Assembly (NCBI GenBank): GCA_963930645.1
Contig: OZ005656.1
Span: forward strand, 272,039,695-272,103,694
Source of the DNA: Salticus scenicus
Taxonomy: Eukaryota; Arthropoda; Arachnida; Araneae; Salticidae
DNA length: 64,000 bases
Direction: 5' to 3'
This document shows positions 31,968-43,186 of the stretch, in pieces. A model generated the notes under the pieces. It was not told where the DNA came from and did not search any database. It worked only from the letters and a program-made list of their open reading frames with translations. Positions within the stretch are counted from its first letter, which is position 1. Each line of letters opens with the position of its first letter. Both the position numbers and the translations under genes were made by a program.

Positions 31968-33762
31968 CTAGCCGCCTTCGGCGACCAGCTGGTTCGCGAT
32001 CCCTGAAAAATCCGACTTTACGAAACTCCCGCTCGGTGGCGCCTGCGGCGCCTTTTTCCCCGTTTCAGGTCTAATAACAGCTTATTGATATACCGTGAAA
32101 ATAGCTTATTGAAAGCGCAGTAAATTCCCGTGCGGTAGCGCCTTCGGCCCCCTCTTCCCTTTTCAATATCTGAAACAGCCTGTTCGCTCACCATGTTATG
32201 ATCTTTCAACTTTCTGATTTTAGCTAAGTCCCGCTCGGTGGCGGCTGCGGCGCCTTATCCCCGTTTTAAAACTTACAACACCTTCCTCGCCCATTAGAAT
32301 TTGAAATATTGAAATTTTAAAATATTACAGCACCATCTGGCGGTAGAAATTTCTGTAATATATTGTTCAATTCCAAATCAACAAAGCTTTCAAATGATGT
32401 ATTACTTATGAAATTATTTTAATTAGTAGCTGAGATACAAAAAAAAAAACCTAATCAGTATACCTTAAAACGTGTAAATCAGGTGAAATCTCGAATTCCA
32501 CTTTCAATAATATAAAAATGAGATTATACTAATTAGAAGCTGAAATACAAAGATAATACAAACATTTTTTTTTTTAAGATTTGTGTCTGACTTATCTGTG
32601 GTTTTCTCCAAAACTTGCTTAATTCCGGGCTATATACCGTTAAAAATTATTAGAACGAAATGTGAGCGAAAATCTGAATTTGAAACTCTGTAAAATATAA
32701 AAGAATAAAAATTTTGTGGTTTTTCCGTAGTTTTCTCCGAAAGTTTCGTACAGAATTTGAACGGCTTATATCATTTTAATAGCCTGCAATAAAAATACTT
32801 TAAAATATCTTTTGAATGATGTATTATGTATTACAATAATGAATATCTTTGATATATTTTAGACTCAAAATGGCTAATCTATCAATGGCGATTAACGATT
32901 TCTATTGAAATCCGTCTAAAATTTAAGAATTCCAAAACTGCTTTTTTACAACCGAATTCATAAATAAAAAGGGGGGGAAAATCAATATTATTCTGTTAAA
33001 AGTAACTTTTGGTGTCATTAACAGATGAAATAAAAATGAATTTAAATAAATATAATATGTCTATTTATTTTATTTTTAAAGCTATACTTTAGATTTTTTA
33101 ACTTCATACAGGTGAGCCATAATGACGGGCAATTTCGAAGTTCTGCTTTTGATCGATTTTAAATTGAAAAAATTCAAAAACTATTTTTTTTTATTTCCAG
33201 TACTTTGTCAAGTGGGCGAAAAACGAAAAGCAATTTTTCCCGACCGGATGAATAGTCAGCCAGCATGTCTAGCACCTGGCACTGCAGAATCTTTGATAAA
33301 TGAAATAACTGCCTGTTTCCAAGTAAATTTCATACTTTAGTTAATTTTAAAAAATCTAATTGCTGTAGAGATAAGCCACTTGCACTCTTAGATTCGGAAA
33401 AAAATCCCCTTTCATTTGGTACCAAATTCGTAACAATCGAACTAATATTTCTAATTTATTTTCCACTTTTTCTGATTTTAACTCCGTTAAAATATCTATT
33501 TTTATGCAATCGCGGTGAATTCTCAGTCATTGAGATCGCTTTTTGATTAGACATAGGTCTACATTTTAATTAATATCTCCGGAACTAATTAAAATTTTTA
33601 AATTCTGTTTTCACTATCCCCTCGGGAAGGCTTCTGAGCACCTGTATGTCAAATTTTATACTTCTGCGTTCTGTAGGAGCTGAACGTATAGATGCTCAGA
33701 CAAACAGACAGACAGACGGAGAGACAGAGAGACAGACAGACATCTTCTTTTATTATTATAGA
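31968..33762 (-). mobile_element. Non-autonomous Helitron
   Basis: On the minus strand the element starts TCTATAATAATAAAAGAAGA at 33762, preceded by A. It ends with the hairpin CGCCGAAGGCG followed by GCTAG, with T immediately after. That is 5'-TC, a 3' hairpin, 3'-CTAG and insertion between A and T without duplication, as defined for canonical Helitrons. The interior has GC-rich blocks near the 3' end (two copies of CCCGCTCGGTGGCG, at about 32027 and 32230), a GACAGACAGA tract near the 5' end and no Rep-helicase coding. Confidence 0.82.
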
Positions 33763-33869
33763 TTTAAAATTGTCATATTTGTTTTGTAAACATTTATCAG
33801 ATAAATCACATTATATTATTTATAGCATAATATTTTTACGTTTTATTTAATTAATGTCTCACTTTATTA

Positions 33870-33982
33870 AATAACAAATATATTTCTCATCAAAGGAGTT
33901 AATTTGCCAAATGAATTGAATGTCTTGCTATGCAAATGCAGAGAACATTATGTATCTAGTTTACTTGTCTGTAAAATAGGTT

Positions 33983-34022
<40 letters not shown>

Positions 34023-34440
34023 TAATGATACTTTGCATCTCGCACCAAATCAAATTGAAAATGAACAAAACATTTGAAAAGAAAACCATTTCATTTACAG
34101 AGATCTTTTTTTCATTGATAAACCTTTAATTCTAAGACGACTTAATAACGGCATTTCCGATGTCTTTTGTTGCTTCACGAAATGATTTTTCTCAATCTAC
34201 TTTTATCAAATTTTACTTCTTTTGAAATGAAAATTATCGAATTTTTAAGGAGGAAAAAATAGTTGAATTTTAAAAGAAATTACACAAAGGGAACTTATAT
34301 GGGATGCTTGATTATCCGTATCGATGAATCTCTTAAGCTAAATGAATATTTAATGAACTAACTTTGCGAATGTTTTCAGTTAATTTACACAATAGGACAA
34401 AAGCTTACTAAAAAATTGATTTTTATTTCCCTTGGAATTA
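33870..34440 (+). repeat. Family F dispersed repeat, copy 3
   Basis: Aligns with 11720-12230 (CTAAGACGACTTAATAACGG, GATGCTTGATTATCCGTATC). Contains an (ATA)n microsatellite at 33987-34020. Confidence 0.75.
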
Positions 34441-34497
34441 AACAATTTTCATGGACATGTACAAATAAAAACGTAATCAGGATGAATATTTTTTTTA

Positions 34498-34946
34498 TAG
34501 GGTAGGTGCTCCAGTGATTGGCATGCTCCAGTAATTGACATCTATTCCGAAATAATTAATAATTAAGAAAAATAATAAAATCATATATTTTAAATATAAG
34601 AATTTTAACATTTTATGTCAAACGCTAGAGCATTTGGTGCTAATAACTGGTAAAATGAATAAATAGCAGTGTCAAACACTGGAAGAAAGGGGTCAATTAC
34701 TGATAAAATGAACAACTGGCGAACCACTCAATTACTGGAGCATTGAGTGGGTGTCAAATAAAAATTCATAAAAAAAAATAATTATTATTATCAAATGAAT
34801 ATATTTTAACATATATGTGGTTCTGAATGTCTGAATGTCATACCATATGTACTAACTTAAGATTTCTAAAAAAATTTCGGATGACTAGAACATTAAAAAC
34901 ATCAGAGATTGCTCTAAAAGTGCGAATCACTGATGCACTTACCCTA
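34498..34946. mobile_element. MITE with about 24-bp TIRs and TA duplication
   Basis: Left end TAGGGTAGGTGCTCCAGTGA and right end (reverse complement) TAGGGTAAGTGCATCAGTGA, each flanked by TA. Internal copies of CCAGTAATTGACA/TCAATTACTGGAGC in both directions. 449 bp, no ORF. The TA duplication points to the Tc1/mariner superfamily. Confidence 0.85.
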
Positions 34947-35189
34947 TAAATAATTTATTCACGATTTTATTTGTAATGTAAGTGCCTACGCAATTTTTAA
35001 AATGTTTTCTAGATTTAACTTACCGTTATCATGCTTGTCATTTCATATGATACAGACAGATATGGGTTTATACTATATGATAAATTTACTCTCTAAAATA
35101 TTCTTGCACTATAACCAGATTCGATCTCAAACTCTTTGCTAAACATCATCAAAATTTATGTAATTTGATCTAATAACTCAAGTAACATA
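34947..35189. other. AT-rich non-coding
   Basis: Nothing recognised. Confidence 0.5.
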
Positions 35190-35410
35190 CCATAAATAAT
35201 TAAAATCGAATAAATTTAACATGTAATTATATTGAACGGAAAATGTTTCCACACTGATTGTGGTGTCATACTGATTTTCAAATATTCACCGTTTTCGAAG
35301 ATACCAGTTTACACTTCTTGATTAACAAATACACTCAAGATAAGTATTTTCAGAATTATTACGTTGTTCCTTTCTCATTTCAGTTGTCTTATTATTTCGT
35401 AAGTTTTCTT
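35190..35410 (+). repeat. Family G dispersed repeat, copy 2
   Basis: Diverged copy of 18255-18480 in the same orientation. Confidence 0.55.
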
Positions 35411-35550
35411 GAGAATGATTTCTGAACTATATATAGGTAACGGGTAACATACAAGTTTGTAAATTAATTTGATTTCCGTAAAAGTTAGACGAGTTTCATT
35501 AAAGTATCCTTAAGAACGTTTTTAAAAAAGTAAATTAGCCTAATGTTTGC

Positions 35551-35910
35551 TTTACTCACATGGTAGAGAAAGTATTGTTTTTGGGCCAAATTTCTCAAAT
35601 TGAGTGCTTGTTATATTTACATGTTTTGAAGTCCCCTGAATCTTAAAATCATGTTTTTAGTAGTTGGTCTGTCTGTGTGCGTGTGTGTCTGTTTTCAGCA
35701 TATATCAAGAAAAATTGTAGCAAGAAGTCCAAACTAGGTATTCTAAGTCTGTGTCGTTTTTAAAGTTGATAACTGCATGAAATTTGATATTCAAAATAAC
35801 TATTCTACAGTGTTACAATGCAATTTCCCCCCATTTACGAAACTGATGTTTACAAAAGTACCAAACATACTTGAGAAGATCTTTAATAAAAACTACTGAC
35901 TCAATTCAAG
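35551..35910 (+). repeat. Family B repeat, 5' part
   Basis: TTTACTCACATGGTAGAGAA plus AGTATTG, then TTATATTTACATGTTTTGAA plus GTCCCCTGAAT, a GT microsatellite and TCAGCATATATCAAGAA. Matches the start of 56036-57140. The 3' end is missing. Confidence 0.7.
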
Positions 35911-36169
35911 TACATATCGACCAAAACGTTGCTTTGTTATGCAACATTTCCTATTTTTTATTATTTACCAACCAATTATAATATATAGTGATATTTAAAA
36001 AAGTTTGTAATAGCCATAGCATACTTTTTTTTTTTTTTTTTTTTTTTGGGACAGCCTACGGAAACGTTTGGGTACAACAGTTTAAATGTTGTAATCTTTA
36101 AATGATTTTGCGTAACTATTTGCAATTTGAATGTAATATAGAATAATGTATGTTTAAATAACAAATAAA
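35911..36169. other. AT-rich non-coding
   Basis: Poly-T at 36025-36047, otherwise nothing recognised. Confidence 0.5.
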
Positions 36170-36579
36170 AGGCCCCAAATTTGGCGACTTTTTCGCTCCT
36201 TGGTGACTTCTTTAGCGGCCTTGGCGAGAAAATCCTTATTATCGATCTACGAAATATCTAAACTGGCTGGGAAGTTGGAGGGGAAGATTGGCTGGGAAGT
36301 TTCTGAAATTATCTCCATTTTCTACACGAGTATTTAAGCAATCAAATCGCGCCAAATGAGTCAGTTTTGCCCAGGCATTGATTGCTGCATAAAGATCACT
36401 GGGCCTCTTTGGATTGCAGCGTGTTACTGTGTGTTAATGCTATTTTACAGTTTATGCTGTTAATTTGATGCTGTCAGCTGTTATTTAAACTGTGTTTTCT
36501 GGTAATACTGAAGTCGATAATTGGTTCTTAAGATTCGCCTTTCATTCAGAAACAATTGATGAACCCCGAGTACGCAACA
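36170..36579 (+). repeat. Truncated Gypsy LTR
   Basis: Ends CCCCGAGTACGCAACA, the reverse complement of the LTR start TGTTGCGTACT. Upstream lie CCAAATTTGGCGACTTTTTC and CTTGGCGAGAAAATCCTTAT, typical of this LTR family. The other end is lost near 36170. Orientation is opposite to the element at 1-4252. Confidence 0.85.
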
Positions 36580-37511
36580 ATAATAAAAGCAATGTACTAT
36601 CAAAACGTTTCAATAAACACTATGTAACATATAATATAGTCTCCTTCACAAACGTATTCTCCTCCACTTTATGAAAATCGATTTCAAATATTTATTTAAA
36701 ATCATCTACGATTAGCAATGCTGTTTAAAGTAAATCATGCATTGATGTTGTTAATAGGAATCTGATATCTTTTAAGTTCCGTCTTTTTAAGTGAAAATTC
36801 TATTTAACGAATACAACTTTAATCTTTTCAGATGCTGATTATGTAAGTATTTGAAGATAAATTGCACAAAAATATCTTCATAAAATATTTGAGTCTGATT
36901 AGGATACAAAAGCTTTTGCAAATATGCTTAGAACTGTATTCAGTAAATAACATTTACTTGAAAAGGAATATGGGACGGGCTTTTAAAATACTACTTAAAA
37001 TCCAAAAAAACATAATGATTAAGTTTATTTACTAAACATGCATTTTAAAGTTTGTGAAATTACTTTCTTTTATTATTTCTTTGGTACCTAAACAAGATTT
37101 TTCACTTTTTATTATATATCTCTTTCAGACAGAAAATAATAAACTTGTGAAGGATTTGAAAAAAGTCTTGAATGCAATGTTTTATGAATGCAATGTTTCT
37201 TTTTATTTTAAAATAACTGTGAATGTGGAACATAAATATTACACTCATTGAAAATAAAAATAAATGCACGTAATTTTATAAAGCATTGTATATACAAGTA
37301 GCAAACAATAGATTTCGTTTTATATCGCTTAAACGCTGCGCAAGTGTGTCCGCAGGAAAAAAGGGTATCGGAAATAGGTAGACGAGTTCCTATATATATA
37401 TATAGATGTCAGGTGAAGATAACCAAGCAATTCAACACTTCCATCAAAACGTTGAAACACATGTAGGTTTATTTTCCTTAAATAGTGATAAATACAGTTT
37501 ATAATTATAAG
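36580..37511. other. AT-rich non-coding
   Basis: No ORF with protein character; the frame at 37054-37251 is unremarkable. A GC-richer patch (AAACGCTGCGCAAGTGTGTC) lies at about 37330. Confidence 0.45.
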
Positions 37512-37701
37512 TACAATCGAACCTCGTTAACGTGAATCTCAAGGGGGATAAAAAATTTGTTCATGTTATCAGTAGTTCATGCTACCAGTAACTAATCTTC
37601 ATATAACTAAACTAATCTTCATTTTGAGGGGGATTGCAGAAACAGTTCATGTTAAAAGTAATTCACGCTAACAGTGTTCACGTTAACGATGTTCGACTAT
37701 A
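37512..37701. mobile_element. Short MITE, pogo-like ends
   Basis: The left end TACAATCGAACCTCGTTAAC and right end (reverse complement) TATAGTCGAACATCGTTAAC form about 24-bp TIRs. Internal AGTTCATGCTACCAGTAAC/TAACAGTGTTCACG variants. About 190 bp. The end sequence is typical of small pogo/Tigger derivatives. Confidence 0.75.
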
Positions 37702-38003
37702 TTAATAATGATAATGAATATGACATTTATCAAACGATTAAAAAGGTAGCAGGTATACAGCTATAAGTCATTCATTCAGAAATCAAGAATCGTTCCAGAT
37801 GATAATCTCTCTTTCATCTCCCTCCGGATTAGAAAGATCCATCTGTGCACCCAGGGTCACAATCATTTCACCCCGTGTTTTAGAAGCGTGTAAGGGATCG
37901 GTGCATCCTACTACAAACTACATGTGTTTTTACCATTTTCCATGGCAACTACATATCAAACCTCTTGGCAAGAAATCTCTTTGAAGAAAGTTCCCGAGAC
38001 TGT
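37702..38003. other. Non-coding
   Basis: A 61-residue frame lies here but shows no domain. Nothing recognised. Confidence 0.4.
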
Positions 38004-38286
38004 TATTCACCAATAACTTCAACTCACGGTTGAACACGAAAATTTGAAAAGCGTATAAAGGCGGGGTGCAAATTTTCATGAAATTTTGATGCATTGTTTC
38101 AGCCATCTAGCGGTATAGTAATTTTCAGATTTTTTGAGTGAAAATAACCAATGAAAAAATTTATGAAATCCTCGACACTAGATGGCAGAAACAGCGTGCC
38201 AAATTTTGCTGGAAAGCTGAACTCTGTCTTTAGACGTTTTTCAAGATTTTGCGTTGAACCGGGAGTTGAAGTTAATGGTGAATACG
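38004..38286. mobile_element. Fold-back MITE (about 283 bp)
   Basis: TATTCACCAATAACTTCAAC plus TCACGGTTGAACACG on the left is mirrored by CCGGGAGTTGAAGTTAATGG plus TGAATA on the right (about 47-bp TIR, few mismatches). Pairing resumes inside with TTTCAGCCATCTAGCG and CACTAGATGGCAGAAAC. The whole element could fold into an interrupted hairpin. No coding. Confidence 0.8.
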
Positions 38287-38319
38287 GCCATTAAGGGTTT
38301 GATTTCAATAATTTTTATG

Positions 38320-38480
38320 TCTCGGAGGTTGTTGAAAAATATTTAATCATTGGTATTGCGTCTTTTTCCCCACTATTTAAAAATTTTTAGTTGCTACTAT
38401 CGCTATCTTTCATTATTGATTTCATTCATTGTTACGTCTTAGTGATTGTTGAAAAAAATATTTATTCTTCCCAATAGTGT
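38320..38480 (+). repeat. Degenerate T-rich repeat
   Basis: TTAGTGATTGTTGAAAAAAA plus TATTTATT matches the repeats at 29380 and 39750. Confidence 0.45.
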
Positions 38481-38975
38481 TTGACGTCACTTTCTTTCAC
38501 TGTTTATATAAATGTCCGGTCAGACTCAATGACTCCTTATCCGCGTTACGTAATAAACCCCTGACTCGTGACTATTACAGGGAAAAATGCAGGATTATAA
38601 TGTTTACATTTATGCTTTATGGGGAAATGTTTGCATTGCTTTGGGAGATATTTGTATCTAGAGGGAAATTCATAGGGAAATCGAGAATCTGAAGTCACAT
38701 GTTCGGTATGATTTAGCCTCGAACCCAAGAAAACGGATATTGTCCATTTAAGGACTCCATGTTACATGAGTGTCATTTTCTTCATCTGCTACGAACAATT
38801 AAATCTTTGAATTATTTTTATTTAAGGTACTACACGCGAACCGCGTTTGTAATGATCGATAGATGGCGCTTTTTCAGCTTTTGTTGTTAGTAAATATTAT
38901 AGCCACGTGTATCTATTATTGTTCTATTTGTGTTACTACTTAATATTCGTGCTATAATTTCTCCGCCATTACATC

Positions 38976-39290
38976 ATGGAAAACTGGTTGCTTTTGGAAG
39001 AAATATTTCAGTTTATTCAAAGTTCGATCGGAAGTAGATTTTTAACTGAAGCTGAACAAATATTAGTTTCAGATCATCTGATTAATTCTTTACTCCCATT
39101 AGCCGAAGCAACAGAAATTTTATATTTGCCATTTCAAAATAAATGGAACCTTAATTCTGGATTTCTTGTTTTTTTTGGAGTCACACTGTGGCACACAACA
39201 GTCTGTGTTATCTTTTTAACCGGATTTATTCATTTTTATTCAATAAATATATGTGAAACTACACGTCGGCAAGCAATGGCGTCTGGATGA
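38976..39290 (+). CDS. Hypothetical ORF, 104 aa, unrecognised
   Basis: The ATG at 38976 follows a region of mixed composition (GCGCTTTTTCAGC..., TCTCCGCCATTACATC). The protein starts MENWLLLEEIFQFIQSSIGS, an acidic amphipathic N-terminal half, followed by a hydrophobic stretch (about residues 60-90, FLVFFGVTLW...VIFLTGFIHF) that could span a membrane. About 95 bases past the stop there is a good splice-donor-like TTCA/GTAAGT near 39386. The stretch could be a first exon or a chance frame. No domain is recognised and nothing around it supports expression. Confidence 0.25.
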   Translation: MENWLLLEEIFQFIQSSIGSRFLTEAEQILVSDHLINSLLPLAEATEILYLPFQNKWNLNSGFLVFFGVTLWHTTVCVIFLTGFIHFYSINICETTRRQAMASG

Positions 39291-40947
39291 AAGCCGAAAG
39301 CTAGTCATGTTAATTGTAATTTCACCTTAGCCCACCAGAGGGCGAGCATTTCATTACAATCGCGGAATGCAGCTGCCTCGTTCAGTAAGTTATTTGTTTA
39401 TTTTATTTGTTGTTGTGTATTTATTGTTTGATTCTCTGAATTATCGTACTAAATAGTTTTTTCTACTTTATTTTTCTTCATATCTGACTTCAATTTTTTA
39501 ATCTACGACAGGCGGCTCGCTAGCTGTTTGTCATATAGCCACTAGCGTAACGAAATCGTACATTGGTGCTTAAGGGTGAAAAAGGTCTCCCCGGATGAGA
39601 TTTTTCCACTTTCTGAGATCTACTATTTAAATTTTGTCTAAAATAGTGTCTTAATTGTTTATTTTATCATTGAATGCTTGTATCTTTTGTTTCGGTATCA
39701 ATAAATAAAAATTGTTTCGACTAATTAAACAATAGTCTTATAAGGTACTTTTAATTTGATGAAAATTTATTCTTATTAGACTATGTGGTTTCAGTGATCT
39801 TGTATCTATTGCTCGGTTTCCACTATGTTTAAAAACATTATTAATATATATATATTATTTTGTTATTTTAATCATTGATTGGTTGGTATTTTGTTGAGTC
39901 TCATCCATTTTTTAACAATATTTGGTCATTTAATTGTTGGTGTGATTGTTACTATCATTACCATAGTTATCTATTTCATTAATTGTTATGTCTAACAAAT
40001 TGTTGAAAAATCTTTATTTCTCCAATTTGTTGTGTCGTCCTTCCTTTTTCCTCCTGTGCCATTGTTTAAACTTTTTGAATTGTTATTATCGCAACTATAT
40101 TTAACTTCATTCATTCTTACGAATTAGTTATTGTTGAAGATTAATGTCATTGTTATAACAAGACGAATTAATAATTTCTTTCTCTTGTTTTTGAAGTTTT
40201 TGATTGTTACATTCCATTTTATTGCTATCATTACGAATTTGTTTTAACCAGTGTTACGTTCTATCAATTTTTAAACAATGTTAATTTATTGATGTGGCAC
40301 AGCTATAATATTTCAACACCATAGAAATCCAGTTAAATTATTTATGAGGTTTCAAATTAACCTCCGATACGTGTCTTCAAAATATGCATGCTGATATGTT
40401 TAATATGTACATTCTTTCCCTCAATTTAAACATATATATAAACCAGTATATTTAAAAAGAAACCAGTCATATATATTTTTGACGAATGCATTATAGTTAT
40501 ATGAAATTCAATGAAAAACCCCCAGTTTAAAAAAAACCCTGCCATTTTGGGCTTGACCCTTGTCACACACGAGTTCAATGTCTTTTAGAGAGACAGTTAT
40601 TCTAGTTATTCTAATTATATTAATTATTAGATTCTGTTTAATGTAAAATTTATTTTTAACTCTGAACAGTTATTGTAATATAATTATTTATGTACTCTTG
40701 ATGCAGTTCCAGCGATGATTTTAACCAGATTTATTAATAATTTAGCCATTAGTATTTCAACTCACAAGATTTCCTAATAGATTTCCTAATTTATGTCGAC
40801 ATTACTTTTAAAACAAGATTCATTGAATTGAGACATTCAAATATAAATATTTATCAACATTACCAAAAGTTGGATAAACTGTATTTAGTTAAATATTTTA
40901 ACAATTGTTTAATAACAGCATTTTTATATTTACTACAAGAATATTTT
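39291..40947. other. AT-rich, degenerate T-rich repeats (39750-40300)
   Basis: 39880-40300 repeats the motif set of 29380-30020 (TTTTAACAATATTTGGTCAT plus TTAATTGTTGG; AAATTGTTGAAAAATC). 40430-40500 has a 70-base stretch resembled at 42300-42370. No genes. Confidence 0.5.
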
Positions 40948-41595
40948 GTGGTGCCATTCAAAAGTTAAGGTACAACCTGTTTTCTCGTTTTTTTCTTTTG
41001 CGCACAATTTTGAAACAAATGATCCTATGAATACAAAATTTGGAGGGCATATTCTTTATTAAACCATTAATCGACTTTTACATAACTTTAACATAAATAA
41101 TAATTTTTAAACTGATTTTAATTCAATCTTTCTGAAAAATAAGTATTTGAAGTAAAAATATATATATATATATATAAATAAATAAGCAATTTTAGCCAAA
41201 AGGAGGTGCATTACAGATAGGAGAAGGTACACATGGTCTCTAAATGTTAAAGTAATATCGGATTTTTCTTCTTGTATTCACTTTTCTTTTATTCCATAAG
41301 GGATTTTTTTTGGAAAAAAATTAATTATTGATTTGTAAAATATGATCATCATGAAAATAATAAAAATATCAATAAATAATTTTGAGCTGAACAACTCATC
41401 CAATTTTTATGTTCGTATGTATACTTTTAAAATTCATTGACATACGAAAAAAAGAAGAAGACCAGAAAAATGAATTCAGGAAGACTGGAAAACATCATAC
41501 AAATGCCTAGGACTTCACCAAAACTAAATTCAAAACTGGTGTACAATCGATAAATAGATTATAAGACTTCTTCACACGCCATAAATTTTAAGCCA

Positions 41596-41640
41596 GCACA
41601 ACCGGTTTCGAGAGGACGTAGCCTTTCTGTATCAGGTGCA
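41596..41640 (-). ncRNA. Hammerhead ribozyme motif, core damaged
   Basis: Minus-strand counterpart of the motif at 41689. The core reads CTGATAC instead of CTGATGA, so two invariant core bases are changed. Stem III (ACC/GGT) and stem I (GCAC/GTGC) are intact. Probably inactive. Confidence 0.6.
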
Positions 41641-41688
41641 AAAAAACAGTGTTGCTTTTGCCTCCAAGGCAGTAGCTCGTGTGTTTTT

Positions 41689-41732
41689 GCACCTGATGAA
41701 GAAAGGCTACGTCCTTTCGAAACCGTTTGTGC
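41689..41732 (+). ncRNA. Type I hammerhead ribozyme motif (Penelope-like)
   Basis: Stem I GCAC (41689-41692) pairs with GTGC (41729-41732). The core CTGATGA is at 41693-41699. Stem II GAAAGG (41701-41706) pairs with CCTTTC (41713-41718) around CTACGT. GAAA follows at 41719-41722. Stem III is minimal (ACC/GTT, one mismatch). Predicted cleavage follows T41728. One extra A lies between core and stem II. Very short stem III is a known trait of hammerheads in Penelope-like elements, which are thought to work as dimers. Confidence 0.7.
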
Positions 41733-43186
41733 TGGCTTAAAGTTTATGGTGTGTGAAGAAGTCTTATAATCTATTTACCTAGGACTTCGCCTAGACTCCG
41801 AATTATCATAGCATAAGCATATATCAGAAGTTCTGAATATAGCTCAATGCGCCATCCCCCCCCCCTCTATTATTTATTTGCTTATAATAGCTGCCTGTCT
41901 ATCAAGAACAAATTTTTAGAAATCCATGATCCGTCCTGTCTTGACCTACGGGTCCGATGTGTAAGTATCTCCTTCGCTATGTTCGTAATGACGTCATTCA
42001 TAAAGACCTGAAAATTAGATCTATCTGCATTGAAATTAGGAAACGTACGATGAAGTTTCACAGGTCTATCCCTAAAGTTCAGAATACTGTGAAAGCTATG
42101 CCTATTGAAAGACTTGGATGCATGTGCATCTTCATCTATCAGTAACGCATTTTTTTCCCCACCTCTCATTAAATTTATTTGTTAATTTATATTTTAAGTT
42201 TAAAAAAAAATCTTCAAAATTTTACTTTTGAGAAAAATTTCAGTAATATCGATTAAAAAGTATTATTTATGCATAGCTGCCTACATTACTAATTTTAAAT
42301 CAGATTTATACAACAGTATTCTTAAAAAGAAATTTATCACATACATTTTCGACGAATACATAAAAATTAAATAAACTAAAAACATTTATAAATTATCTCT
42401 AAAAAAAAAAAAAAAGAGTTAAATTGAGCAAGTGTCATTTGTTAATTATATTAAAAACACTTTAAACACACGTAAATTTAAATTTTATTTAAAAAAGATT
42501 TAAAAAATTTATCCGAAGATTTTCGCCTTAATAGTAAATCATCACCAGGGAATTTTTATTATTCGTTTCCAATGAGCAGTTTTAAAATATTTTTTCTTTT
42601 CACAGTCAACAGTTAAGCCTTTTAATAACGTGAATATCAGCAAAGTCAATTTGAAGTCCGGTAAAGGTTGGACCAAAGGGCTAAGCAAAATCAGAGAAGC
42701 TGGAACTTTGAAATATCACACGAGGCTATTGTAGGAGAAAAACCATTATGAATTAGCAGAAATAAACTATGAGCTATTTTATAATATTGTGCCAAATTAT
42801 TGGCAAAATTGCAGCATCTTTGGAATTTATTATATTTTTGCATTTAATTATATTAATAGCTTCGGAAATGTAAAGTTCTTGAATAGAAGATGGTGCTGTA
42901 ATAATTTTGACTTTATCCCATATAGGGTTAGCGTTTGCGTTGGCACAAACGAAGTCGACTAGAGTAGAAATATTTCATTTATGAAAAACTTTCCTGTTTG
43001 AAGTTTTTCGTTGAAAAAATAACGGATATTTGGCATCTATATTTAAGTTAAAGTCATGTAAAATTTAATTAATGATTTAATAACGAATATGCCATTCATA
43101 TTTTATATTCATAAATTCATTTGTCTCAAAATTATGCACAAAAGAAGGAAAAAAAAGTTGTACTTTAACTTTTGGAAACTGGTGTA

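Larger units (their letters stand above)
41522..41777. mobile_element. Penelope-like fragment, inverted duplicate
   Basis: Inserted in the LINE remnant and bounded by CCTAGGACTTCACC (41508-41521) and CCTAGGACTTCGCC (41778-41791), a 14-bp duplication with one mismatch. It is a 31-bp head followed by 95-bp inverted arms (41551-41645 and 41684-41777) around a 38-bp loop. Each arm carries a hammerhead ribozyme motif of the kind found in Penelope-like elements. Head-to-head fragments are common for these elements. Confidence 0.68.
41465..42110 (+). pseudogene. LINE reverse-transcriptase C-terminal remnant (CR1/Jockey-like)
   Basis: Joined across the insertion at 41522-41777, one frame reads TSYKCLGL...RLDSELS, then HKHISEVLNIAQCAI and MIRPVLTYGSDV. 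This is the order seen at the end of CR1/Jockey LINE reverse transcriptases. A shifted frame from 41957 continues with LRYVRNDVIHKDLKIRSI and TMKFHRSIPKV, also as in LINE tails. Several stops and at least one frameshift show it is dead. The rest of the LINE is absent. The C run at 41857-41867 lies within it. Confidence 0.72.
40948..43186. mobile_element. Tc1/mariner-like element with about 130-bp TIRs
   Basis: 40948-41095 (GTGGTGCCATTCAAAAGTTA, AGGTACAACCTG, TTCTTTTGCGCACAATTTTG, CATTAATCGACTTTTACATA) is the diverged inverse of 43060-43186, which ends CTTTTGGAAACTGGTGTA. The CCAAAAGTTAAAGTACAA end is typical of Tc1-like transposons. The interior is AT-rich, filled by a LINE remnant and a Penelope-like insertion. 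I see no transposase. Confidence 0.72.
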
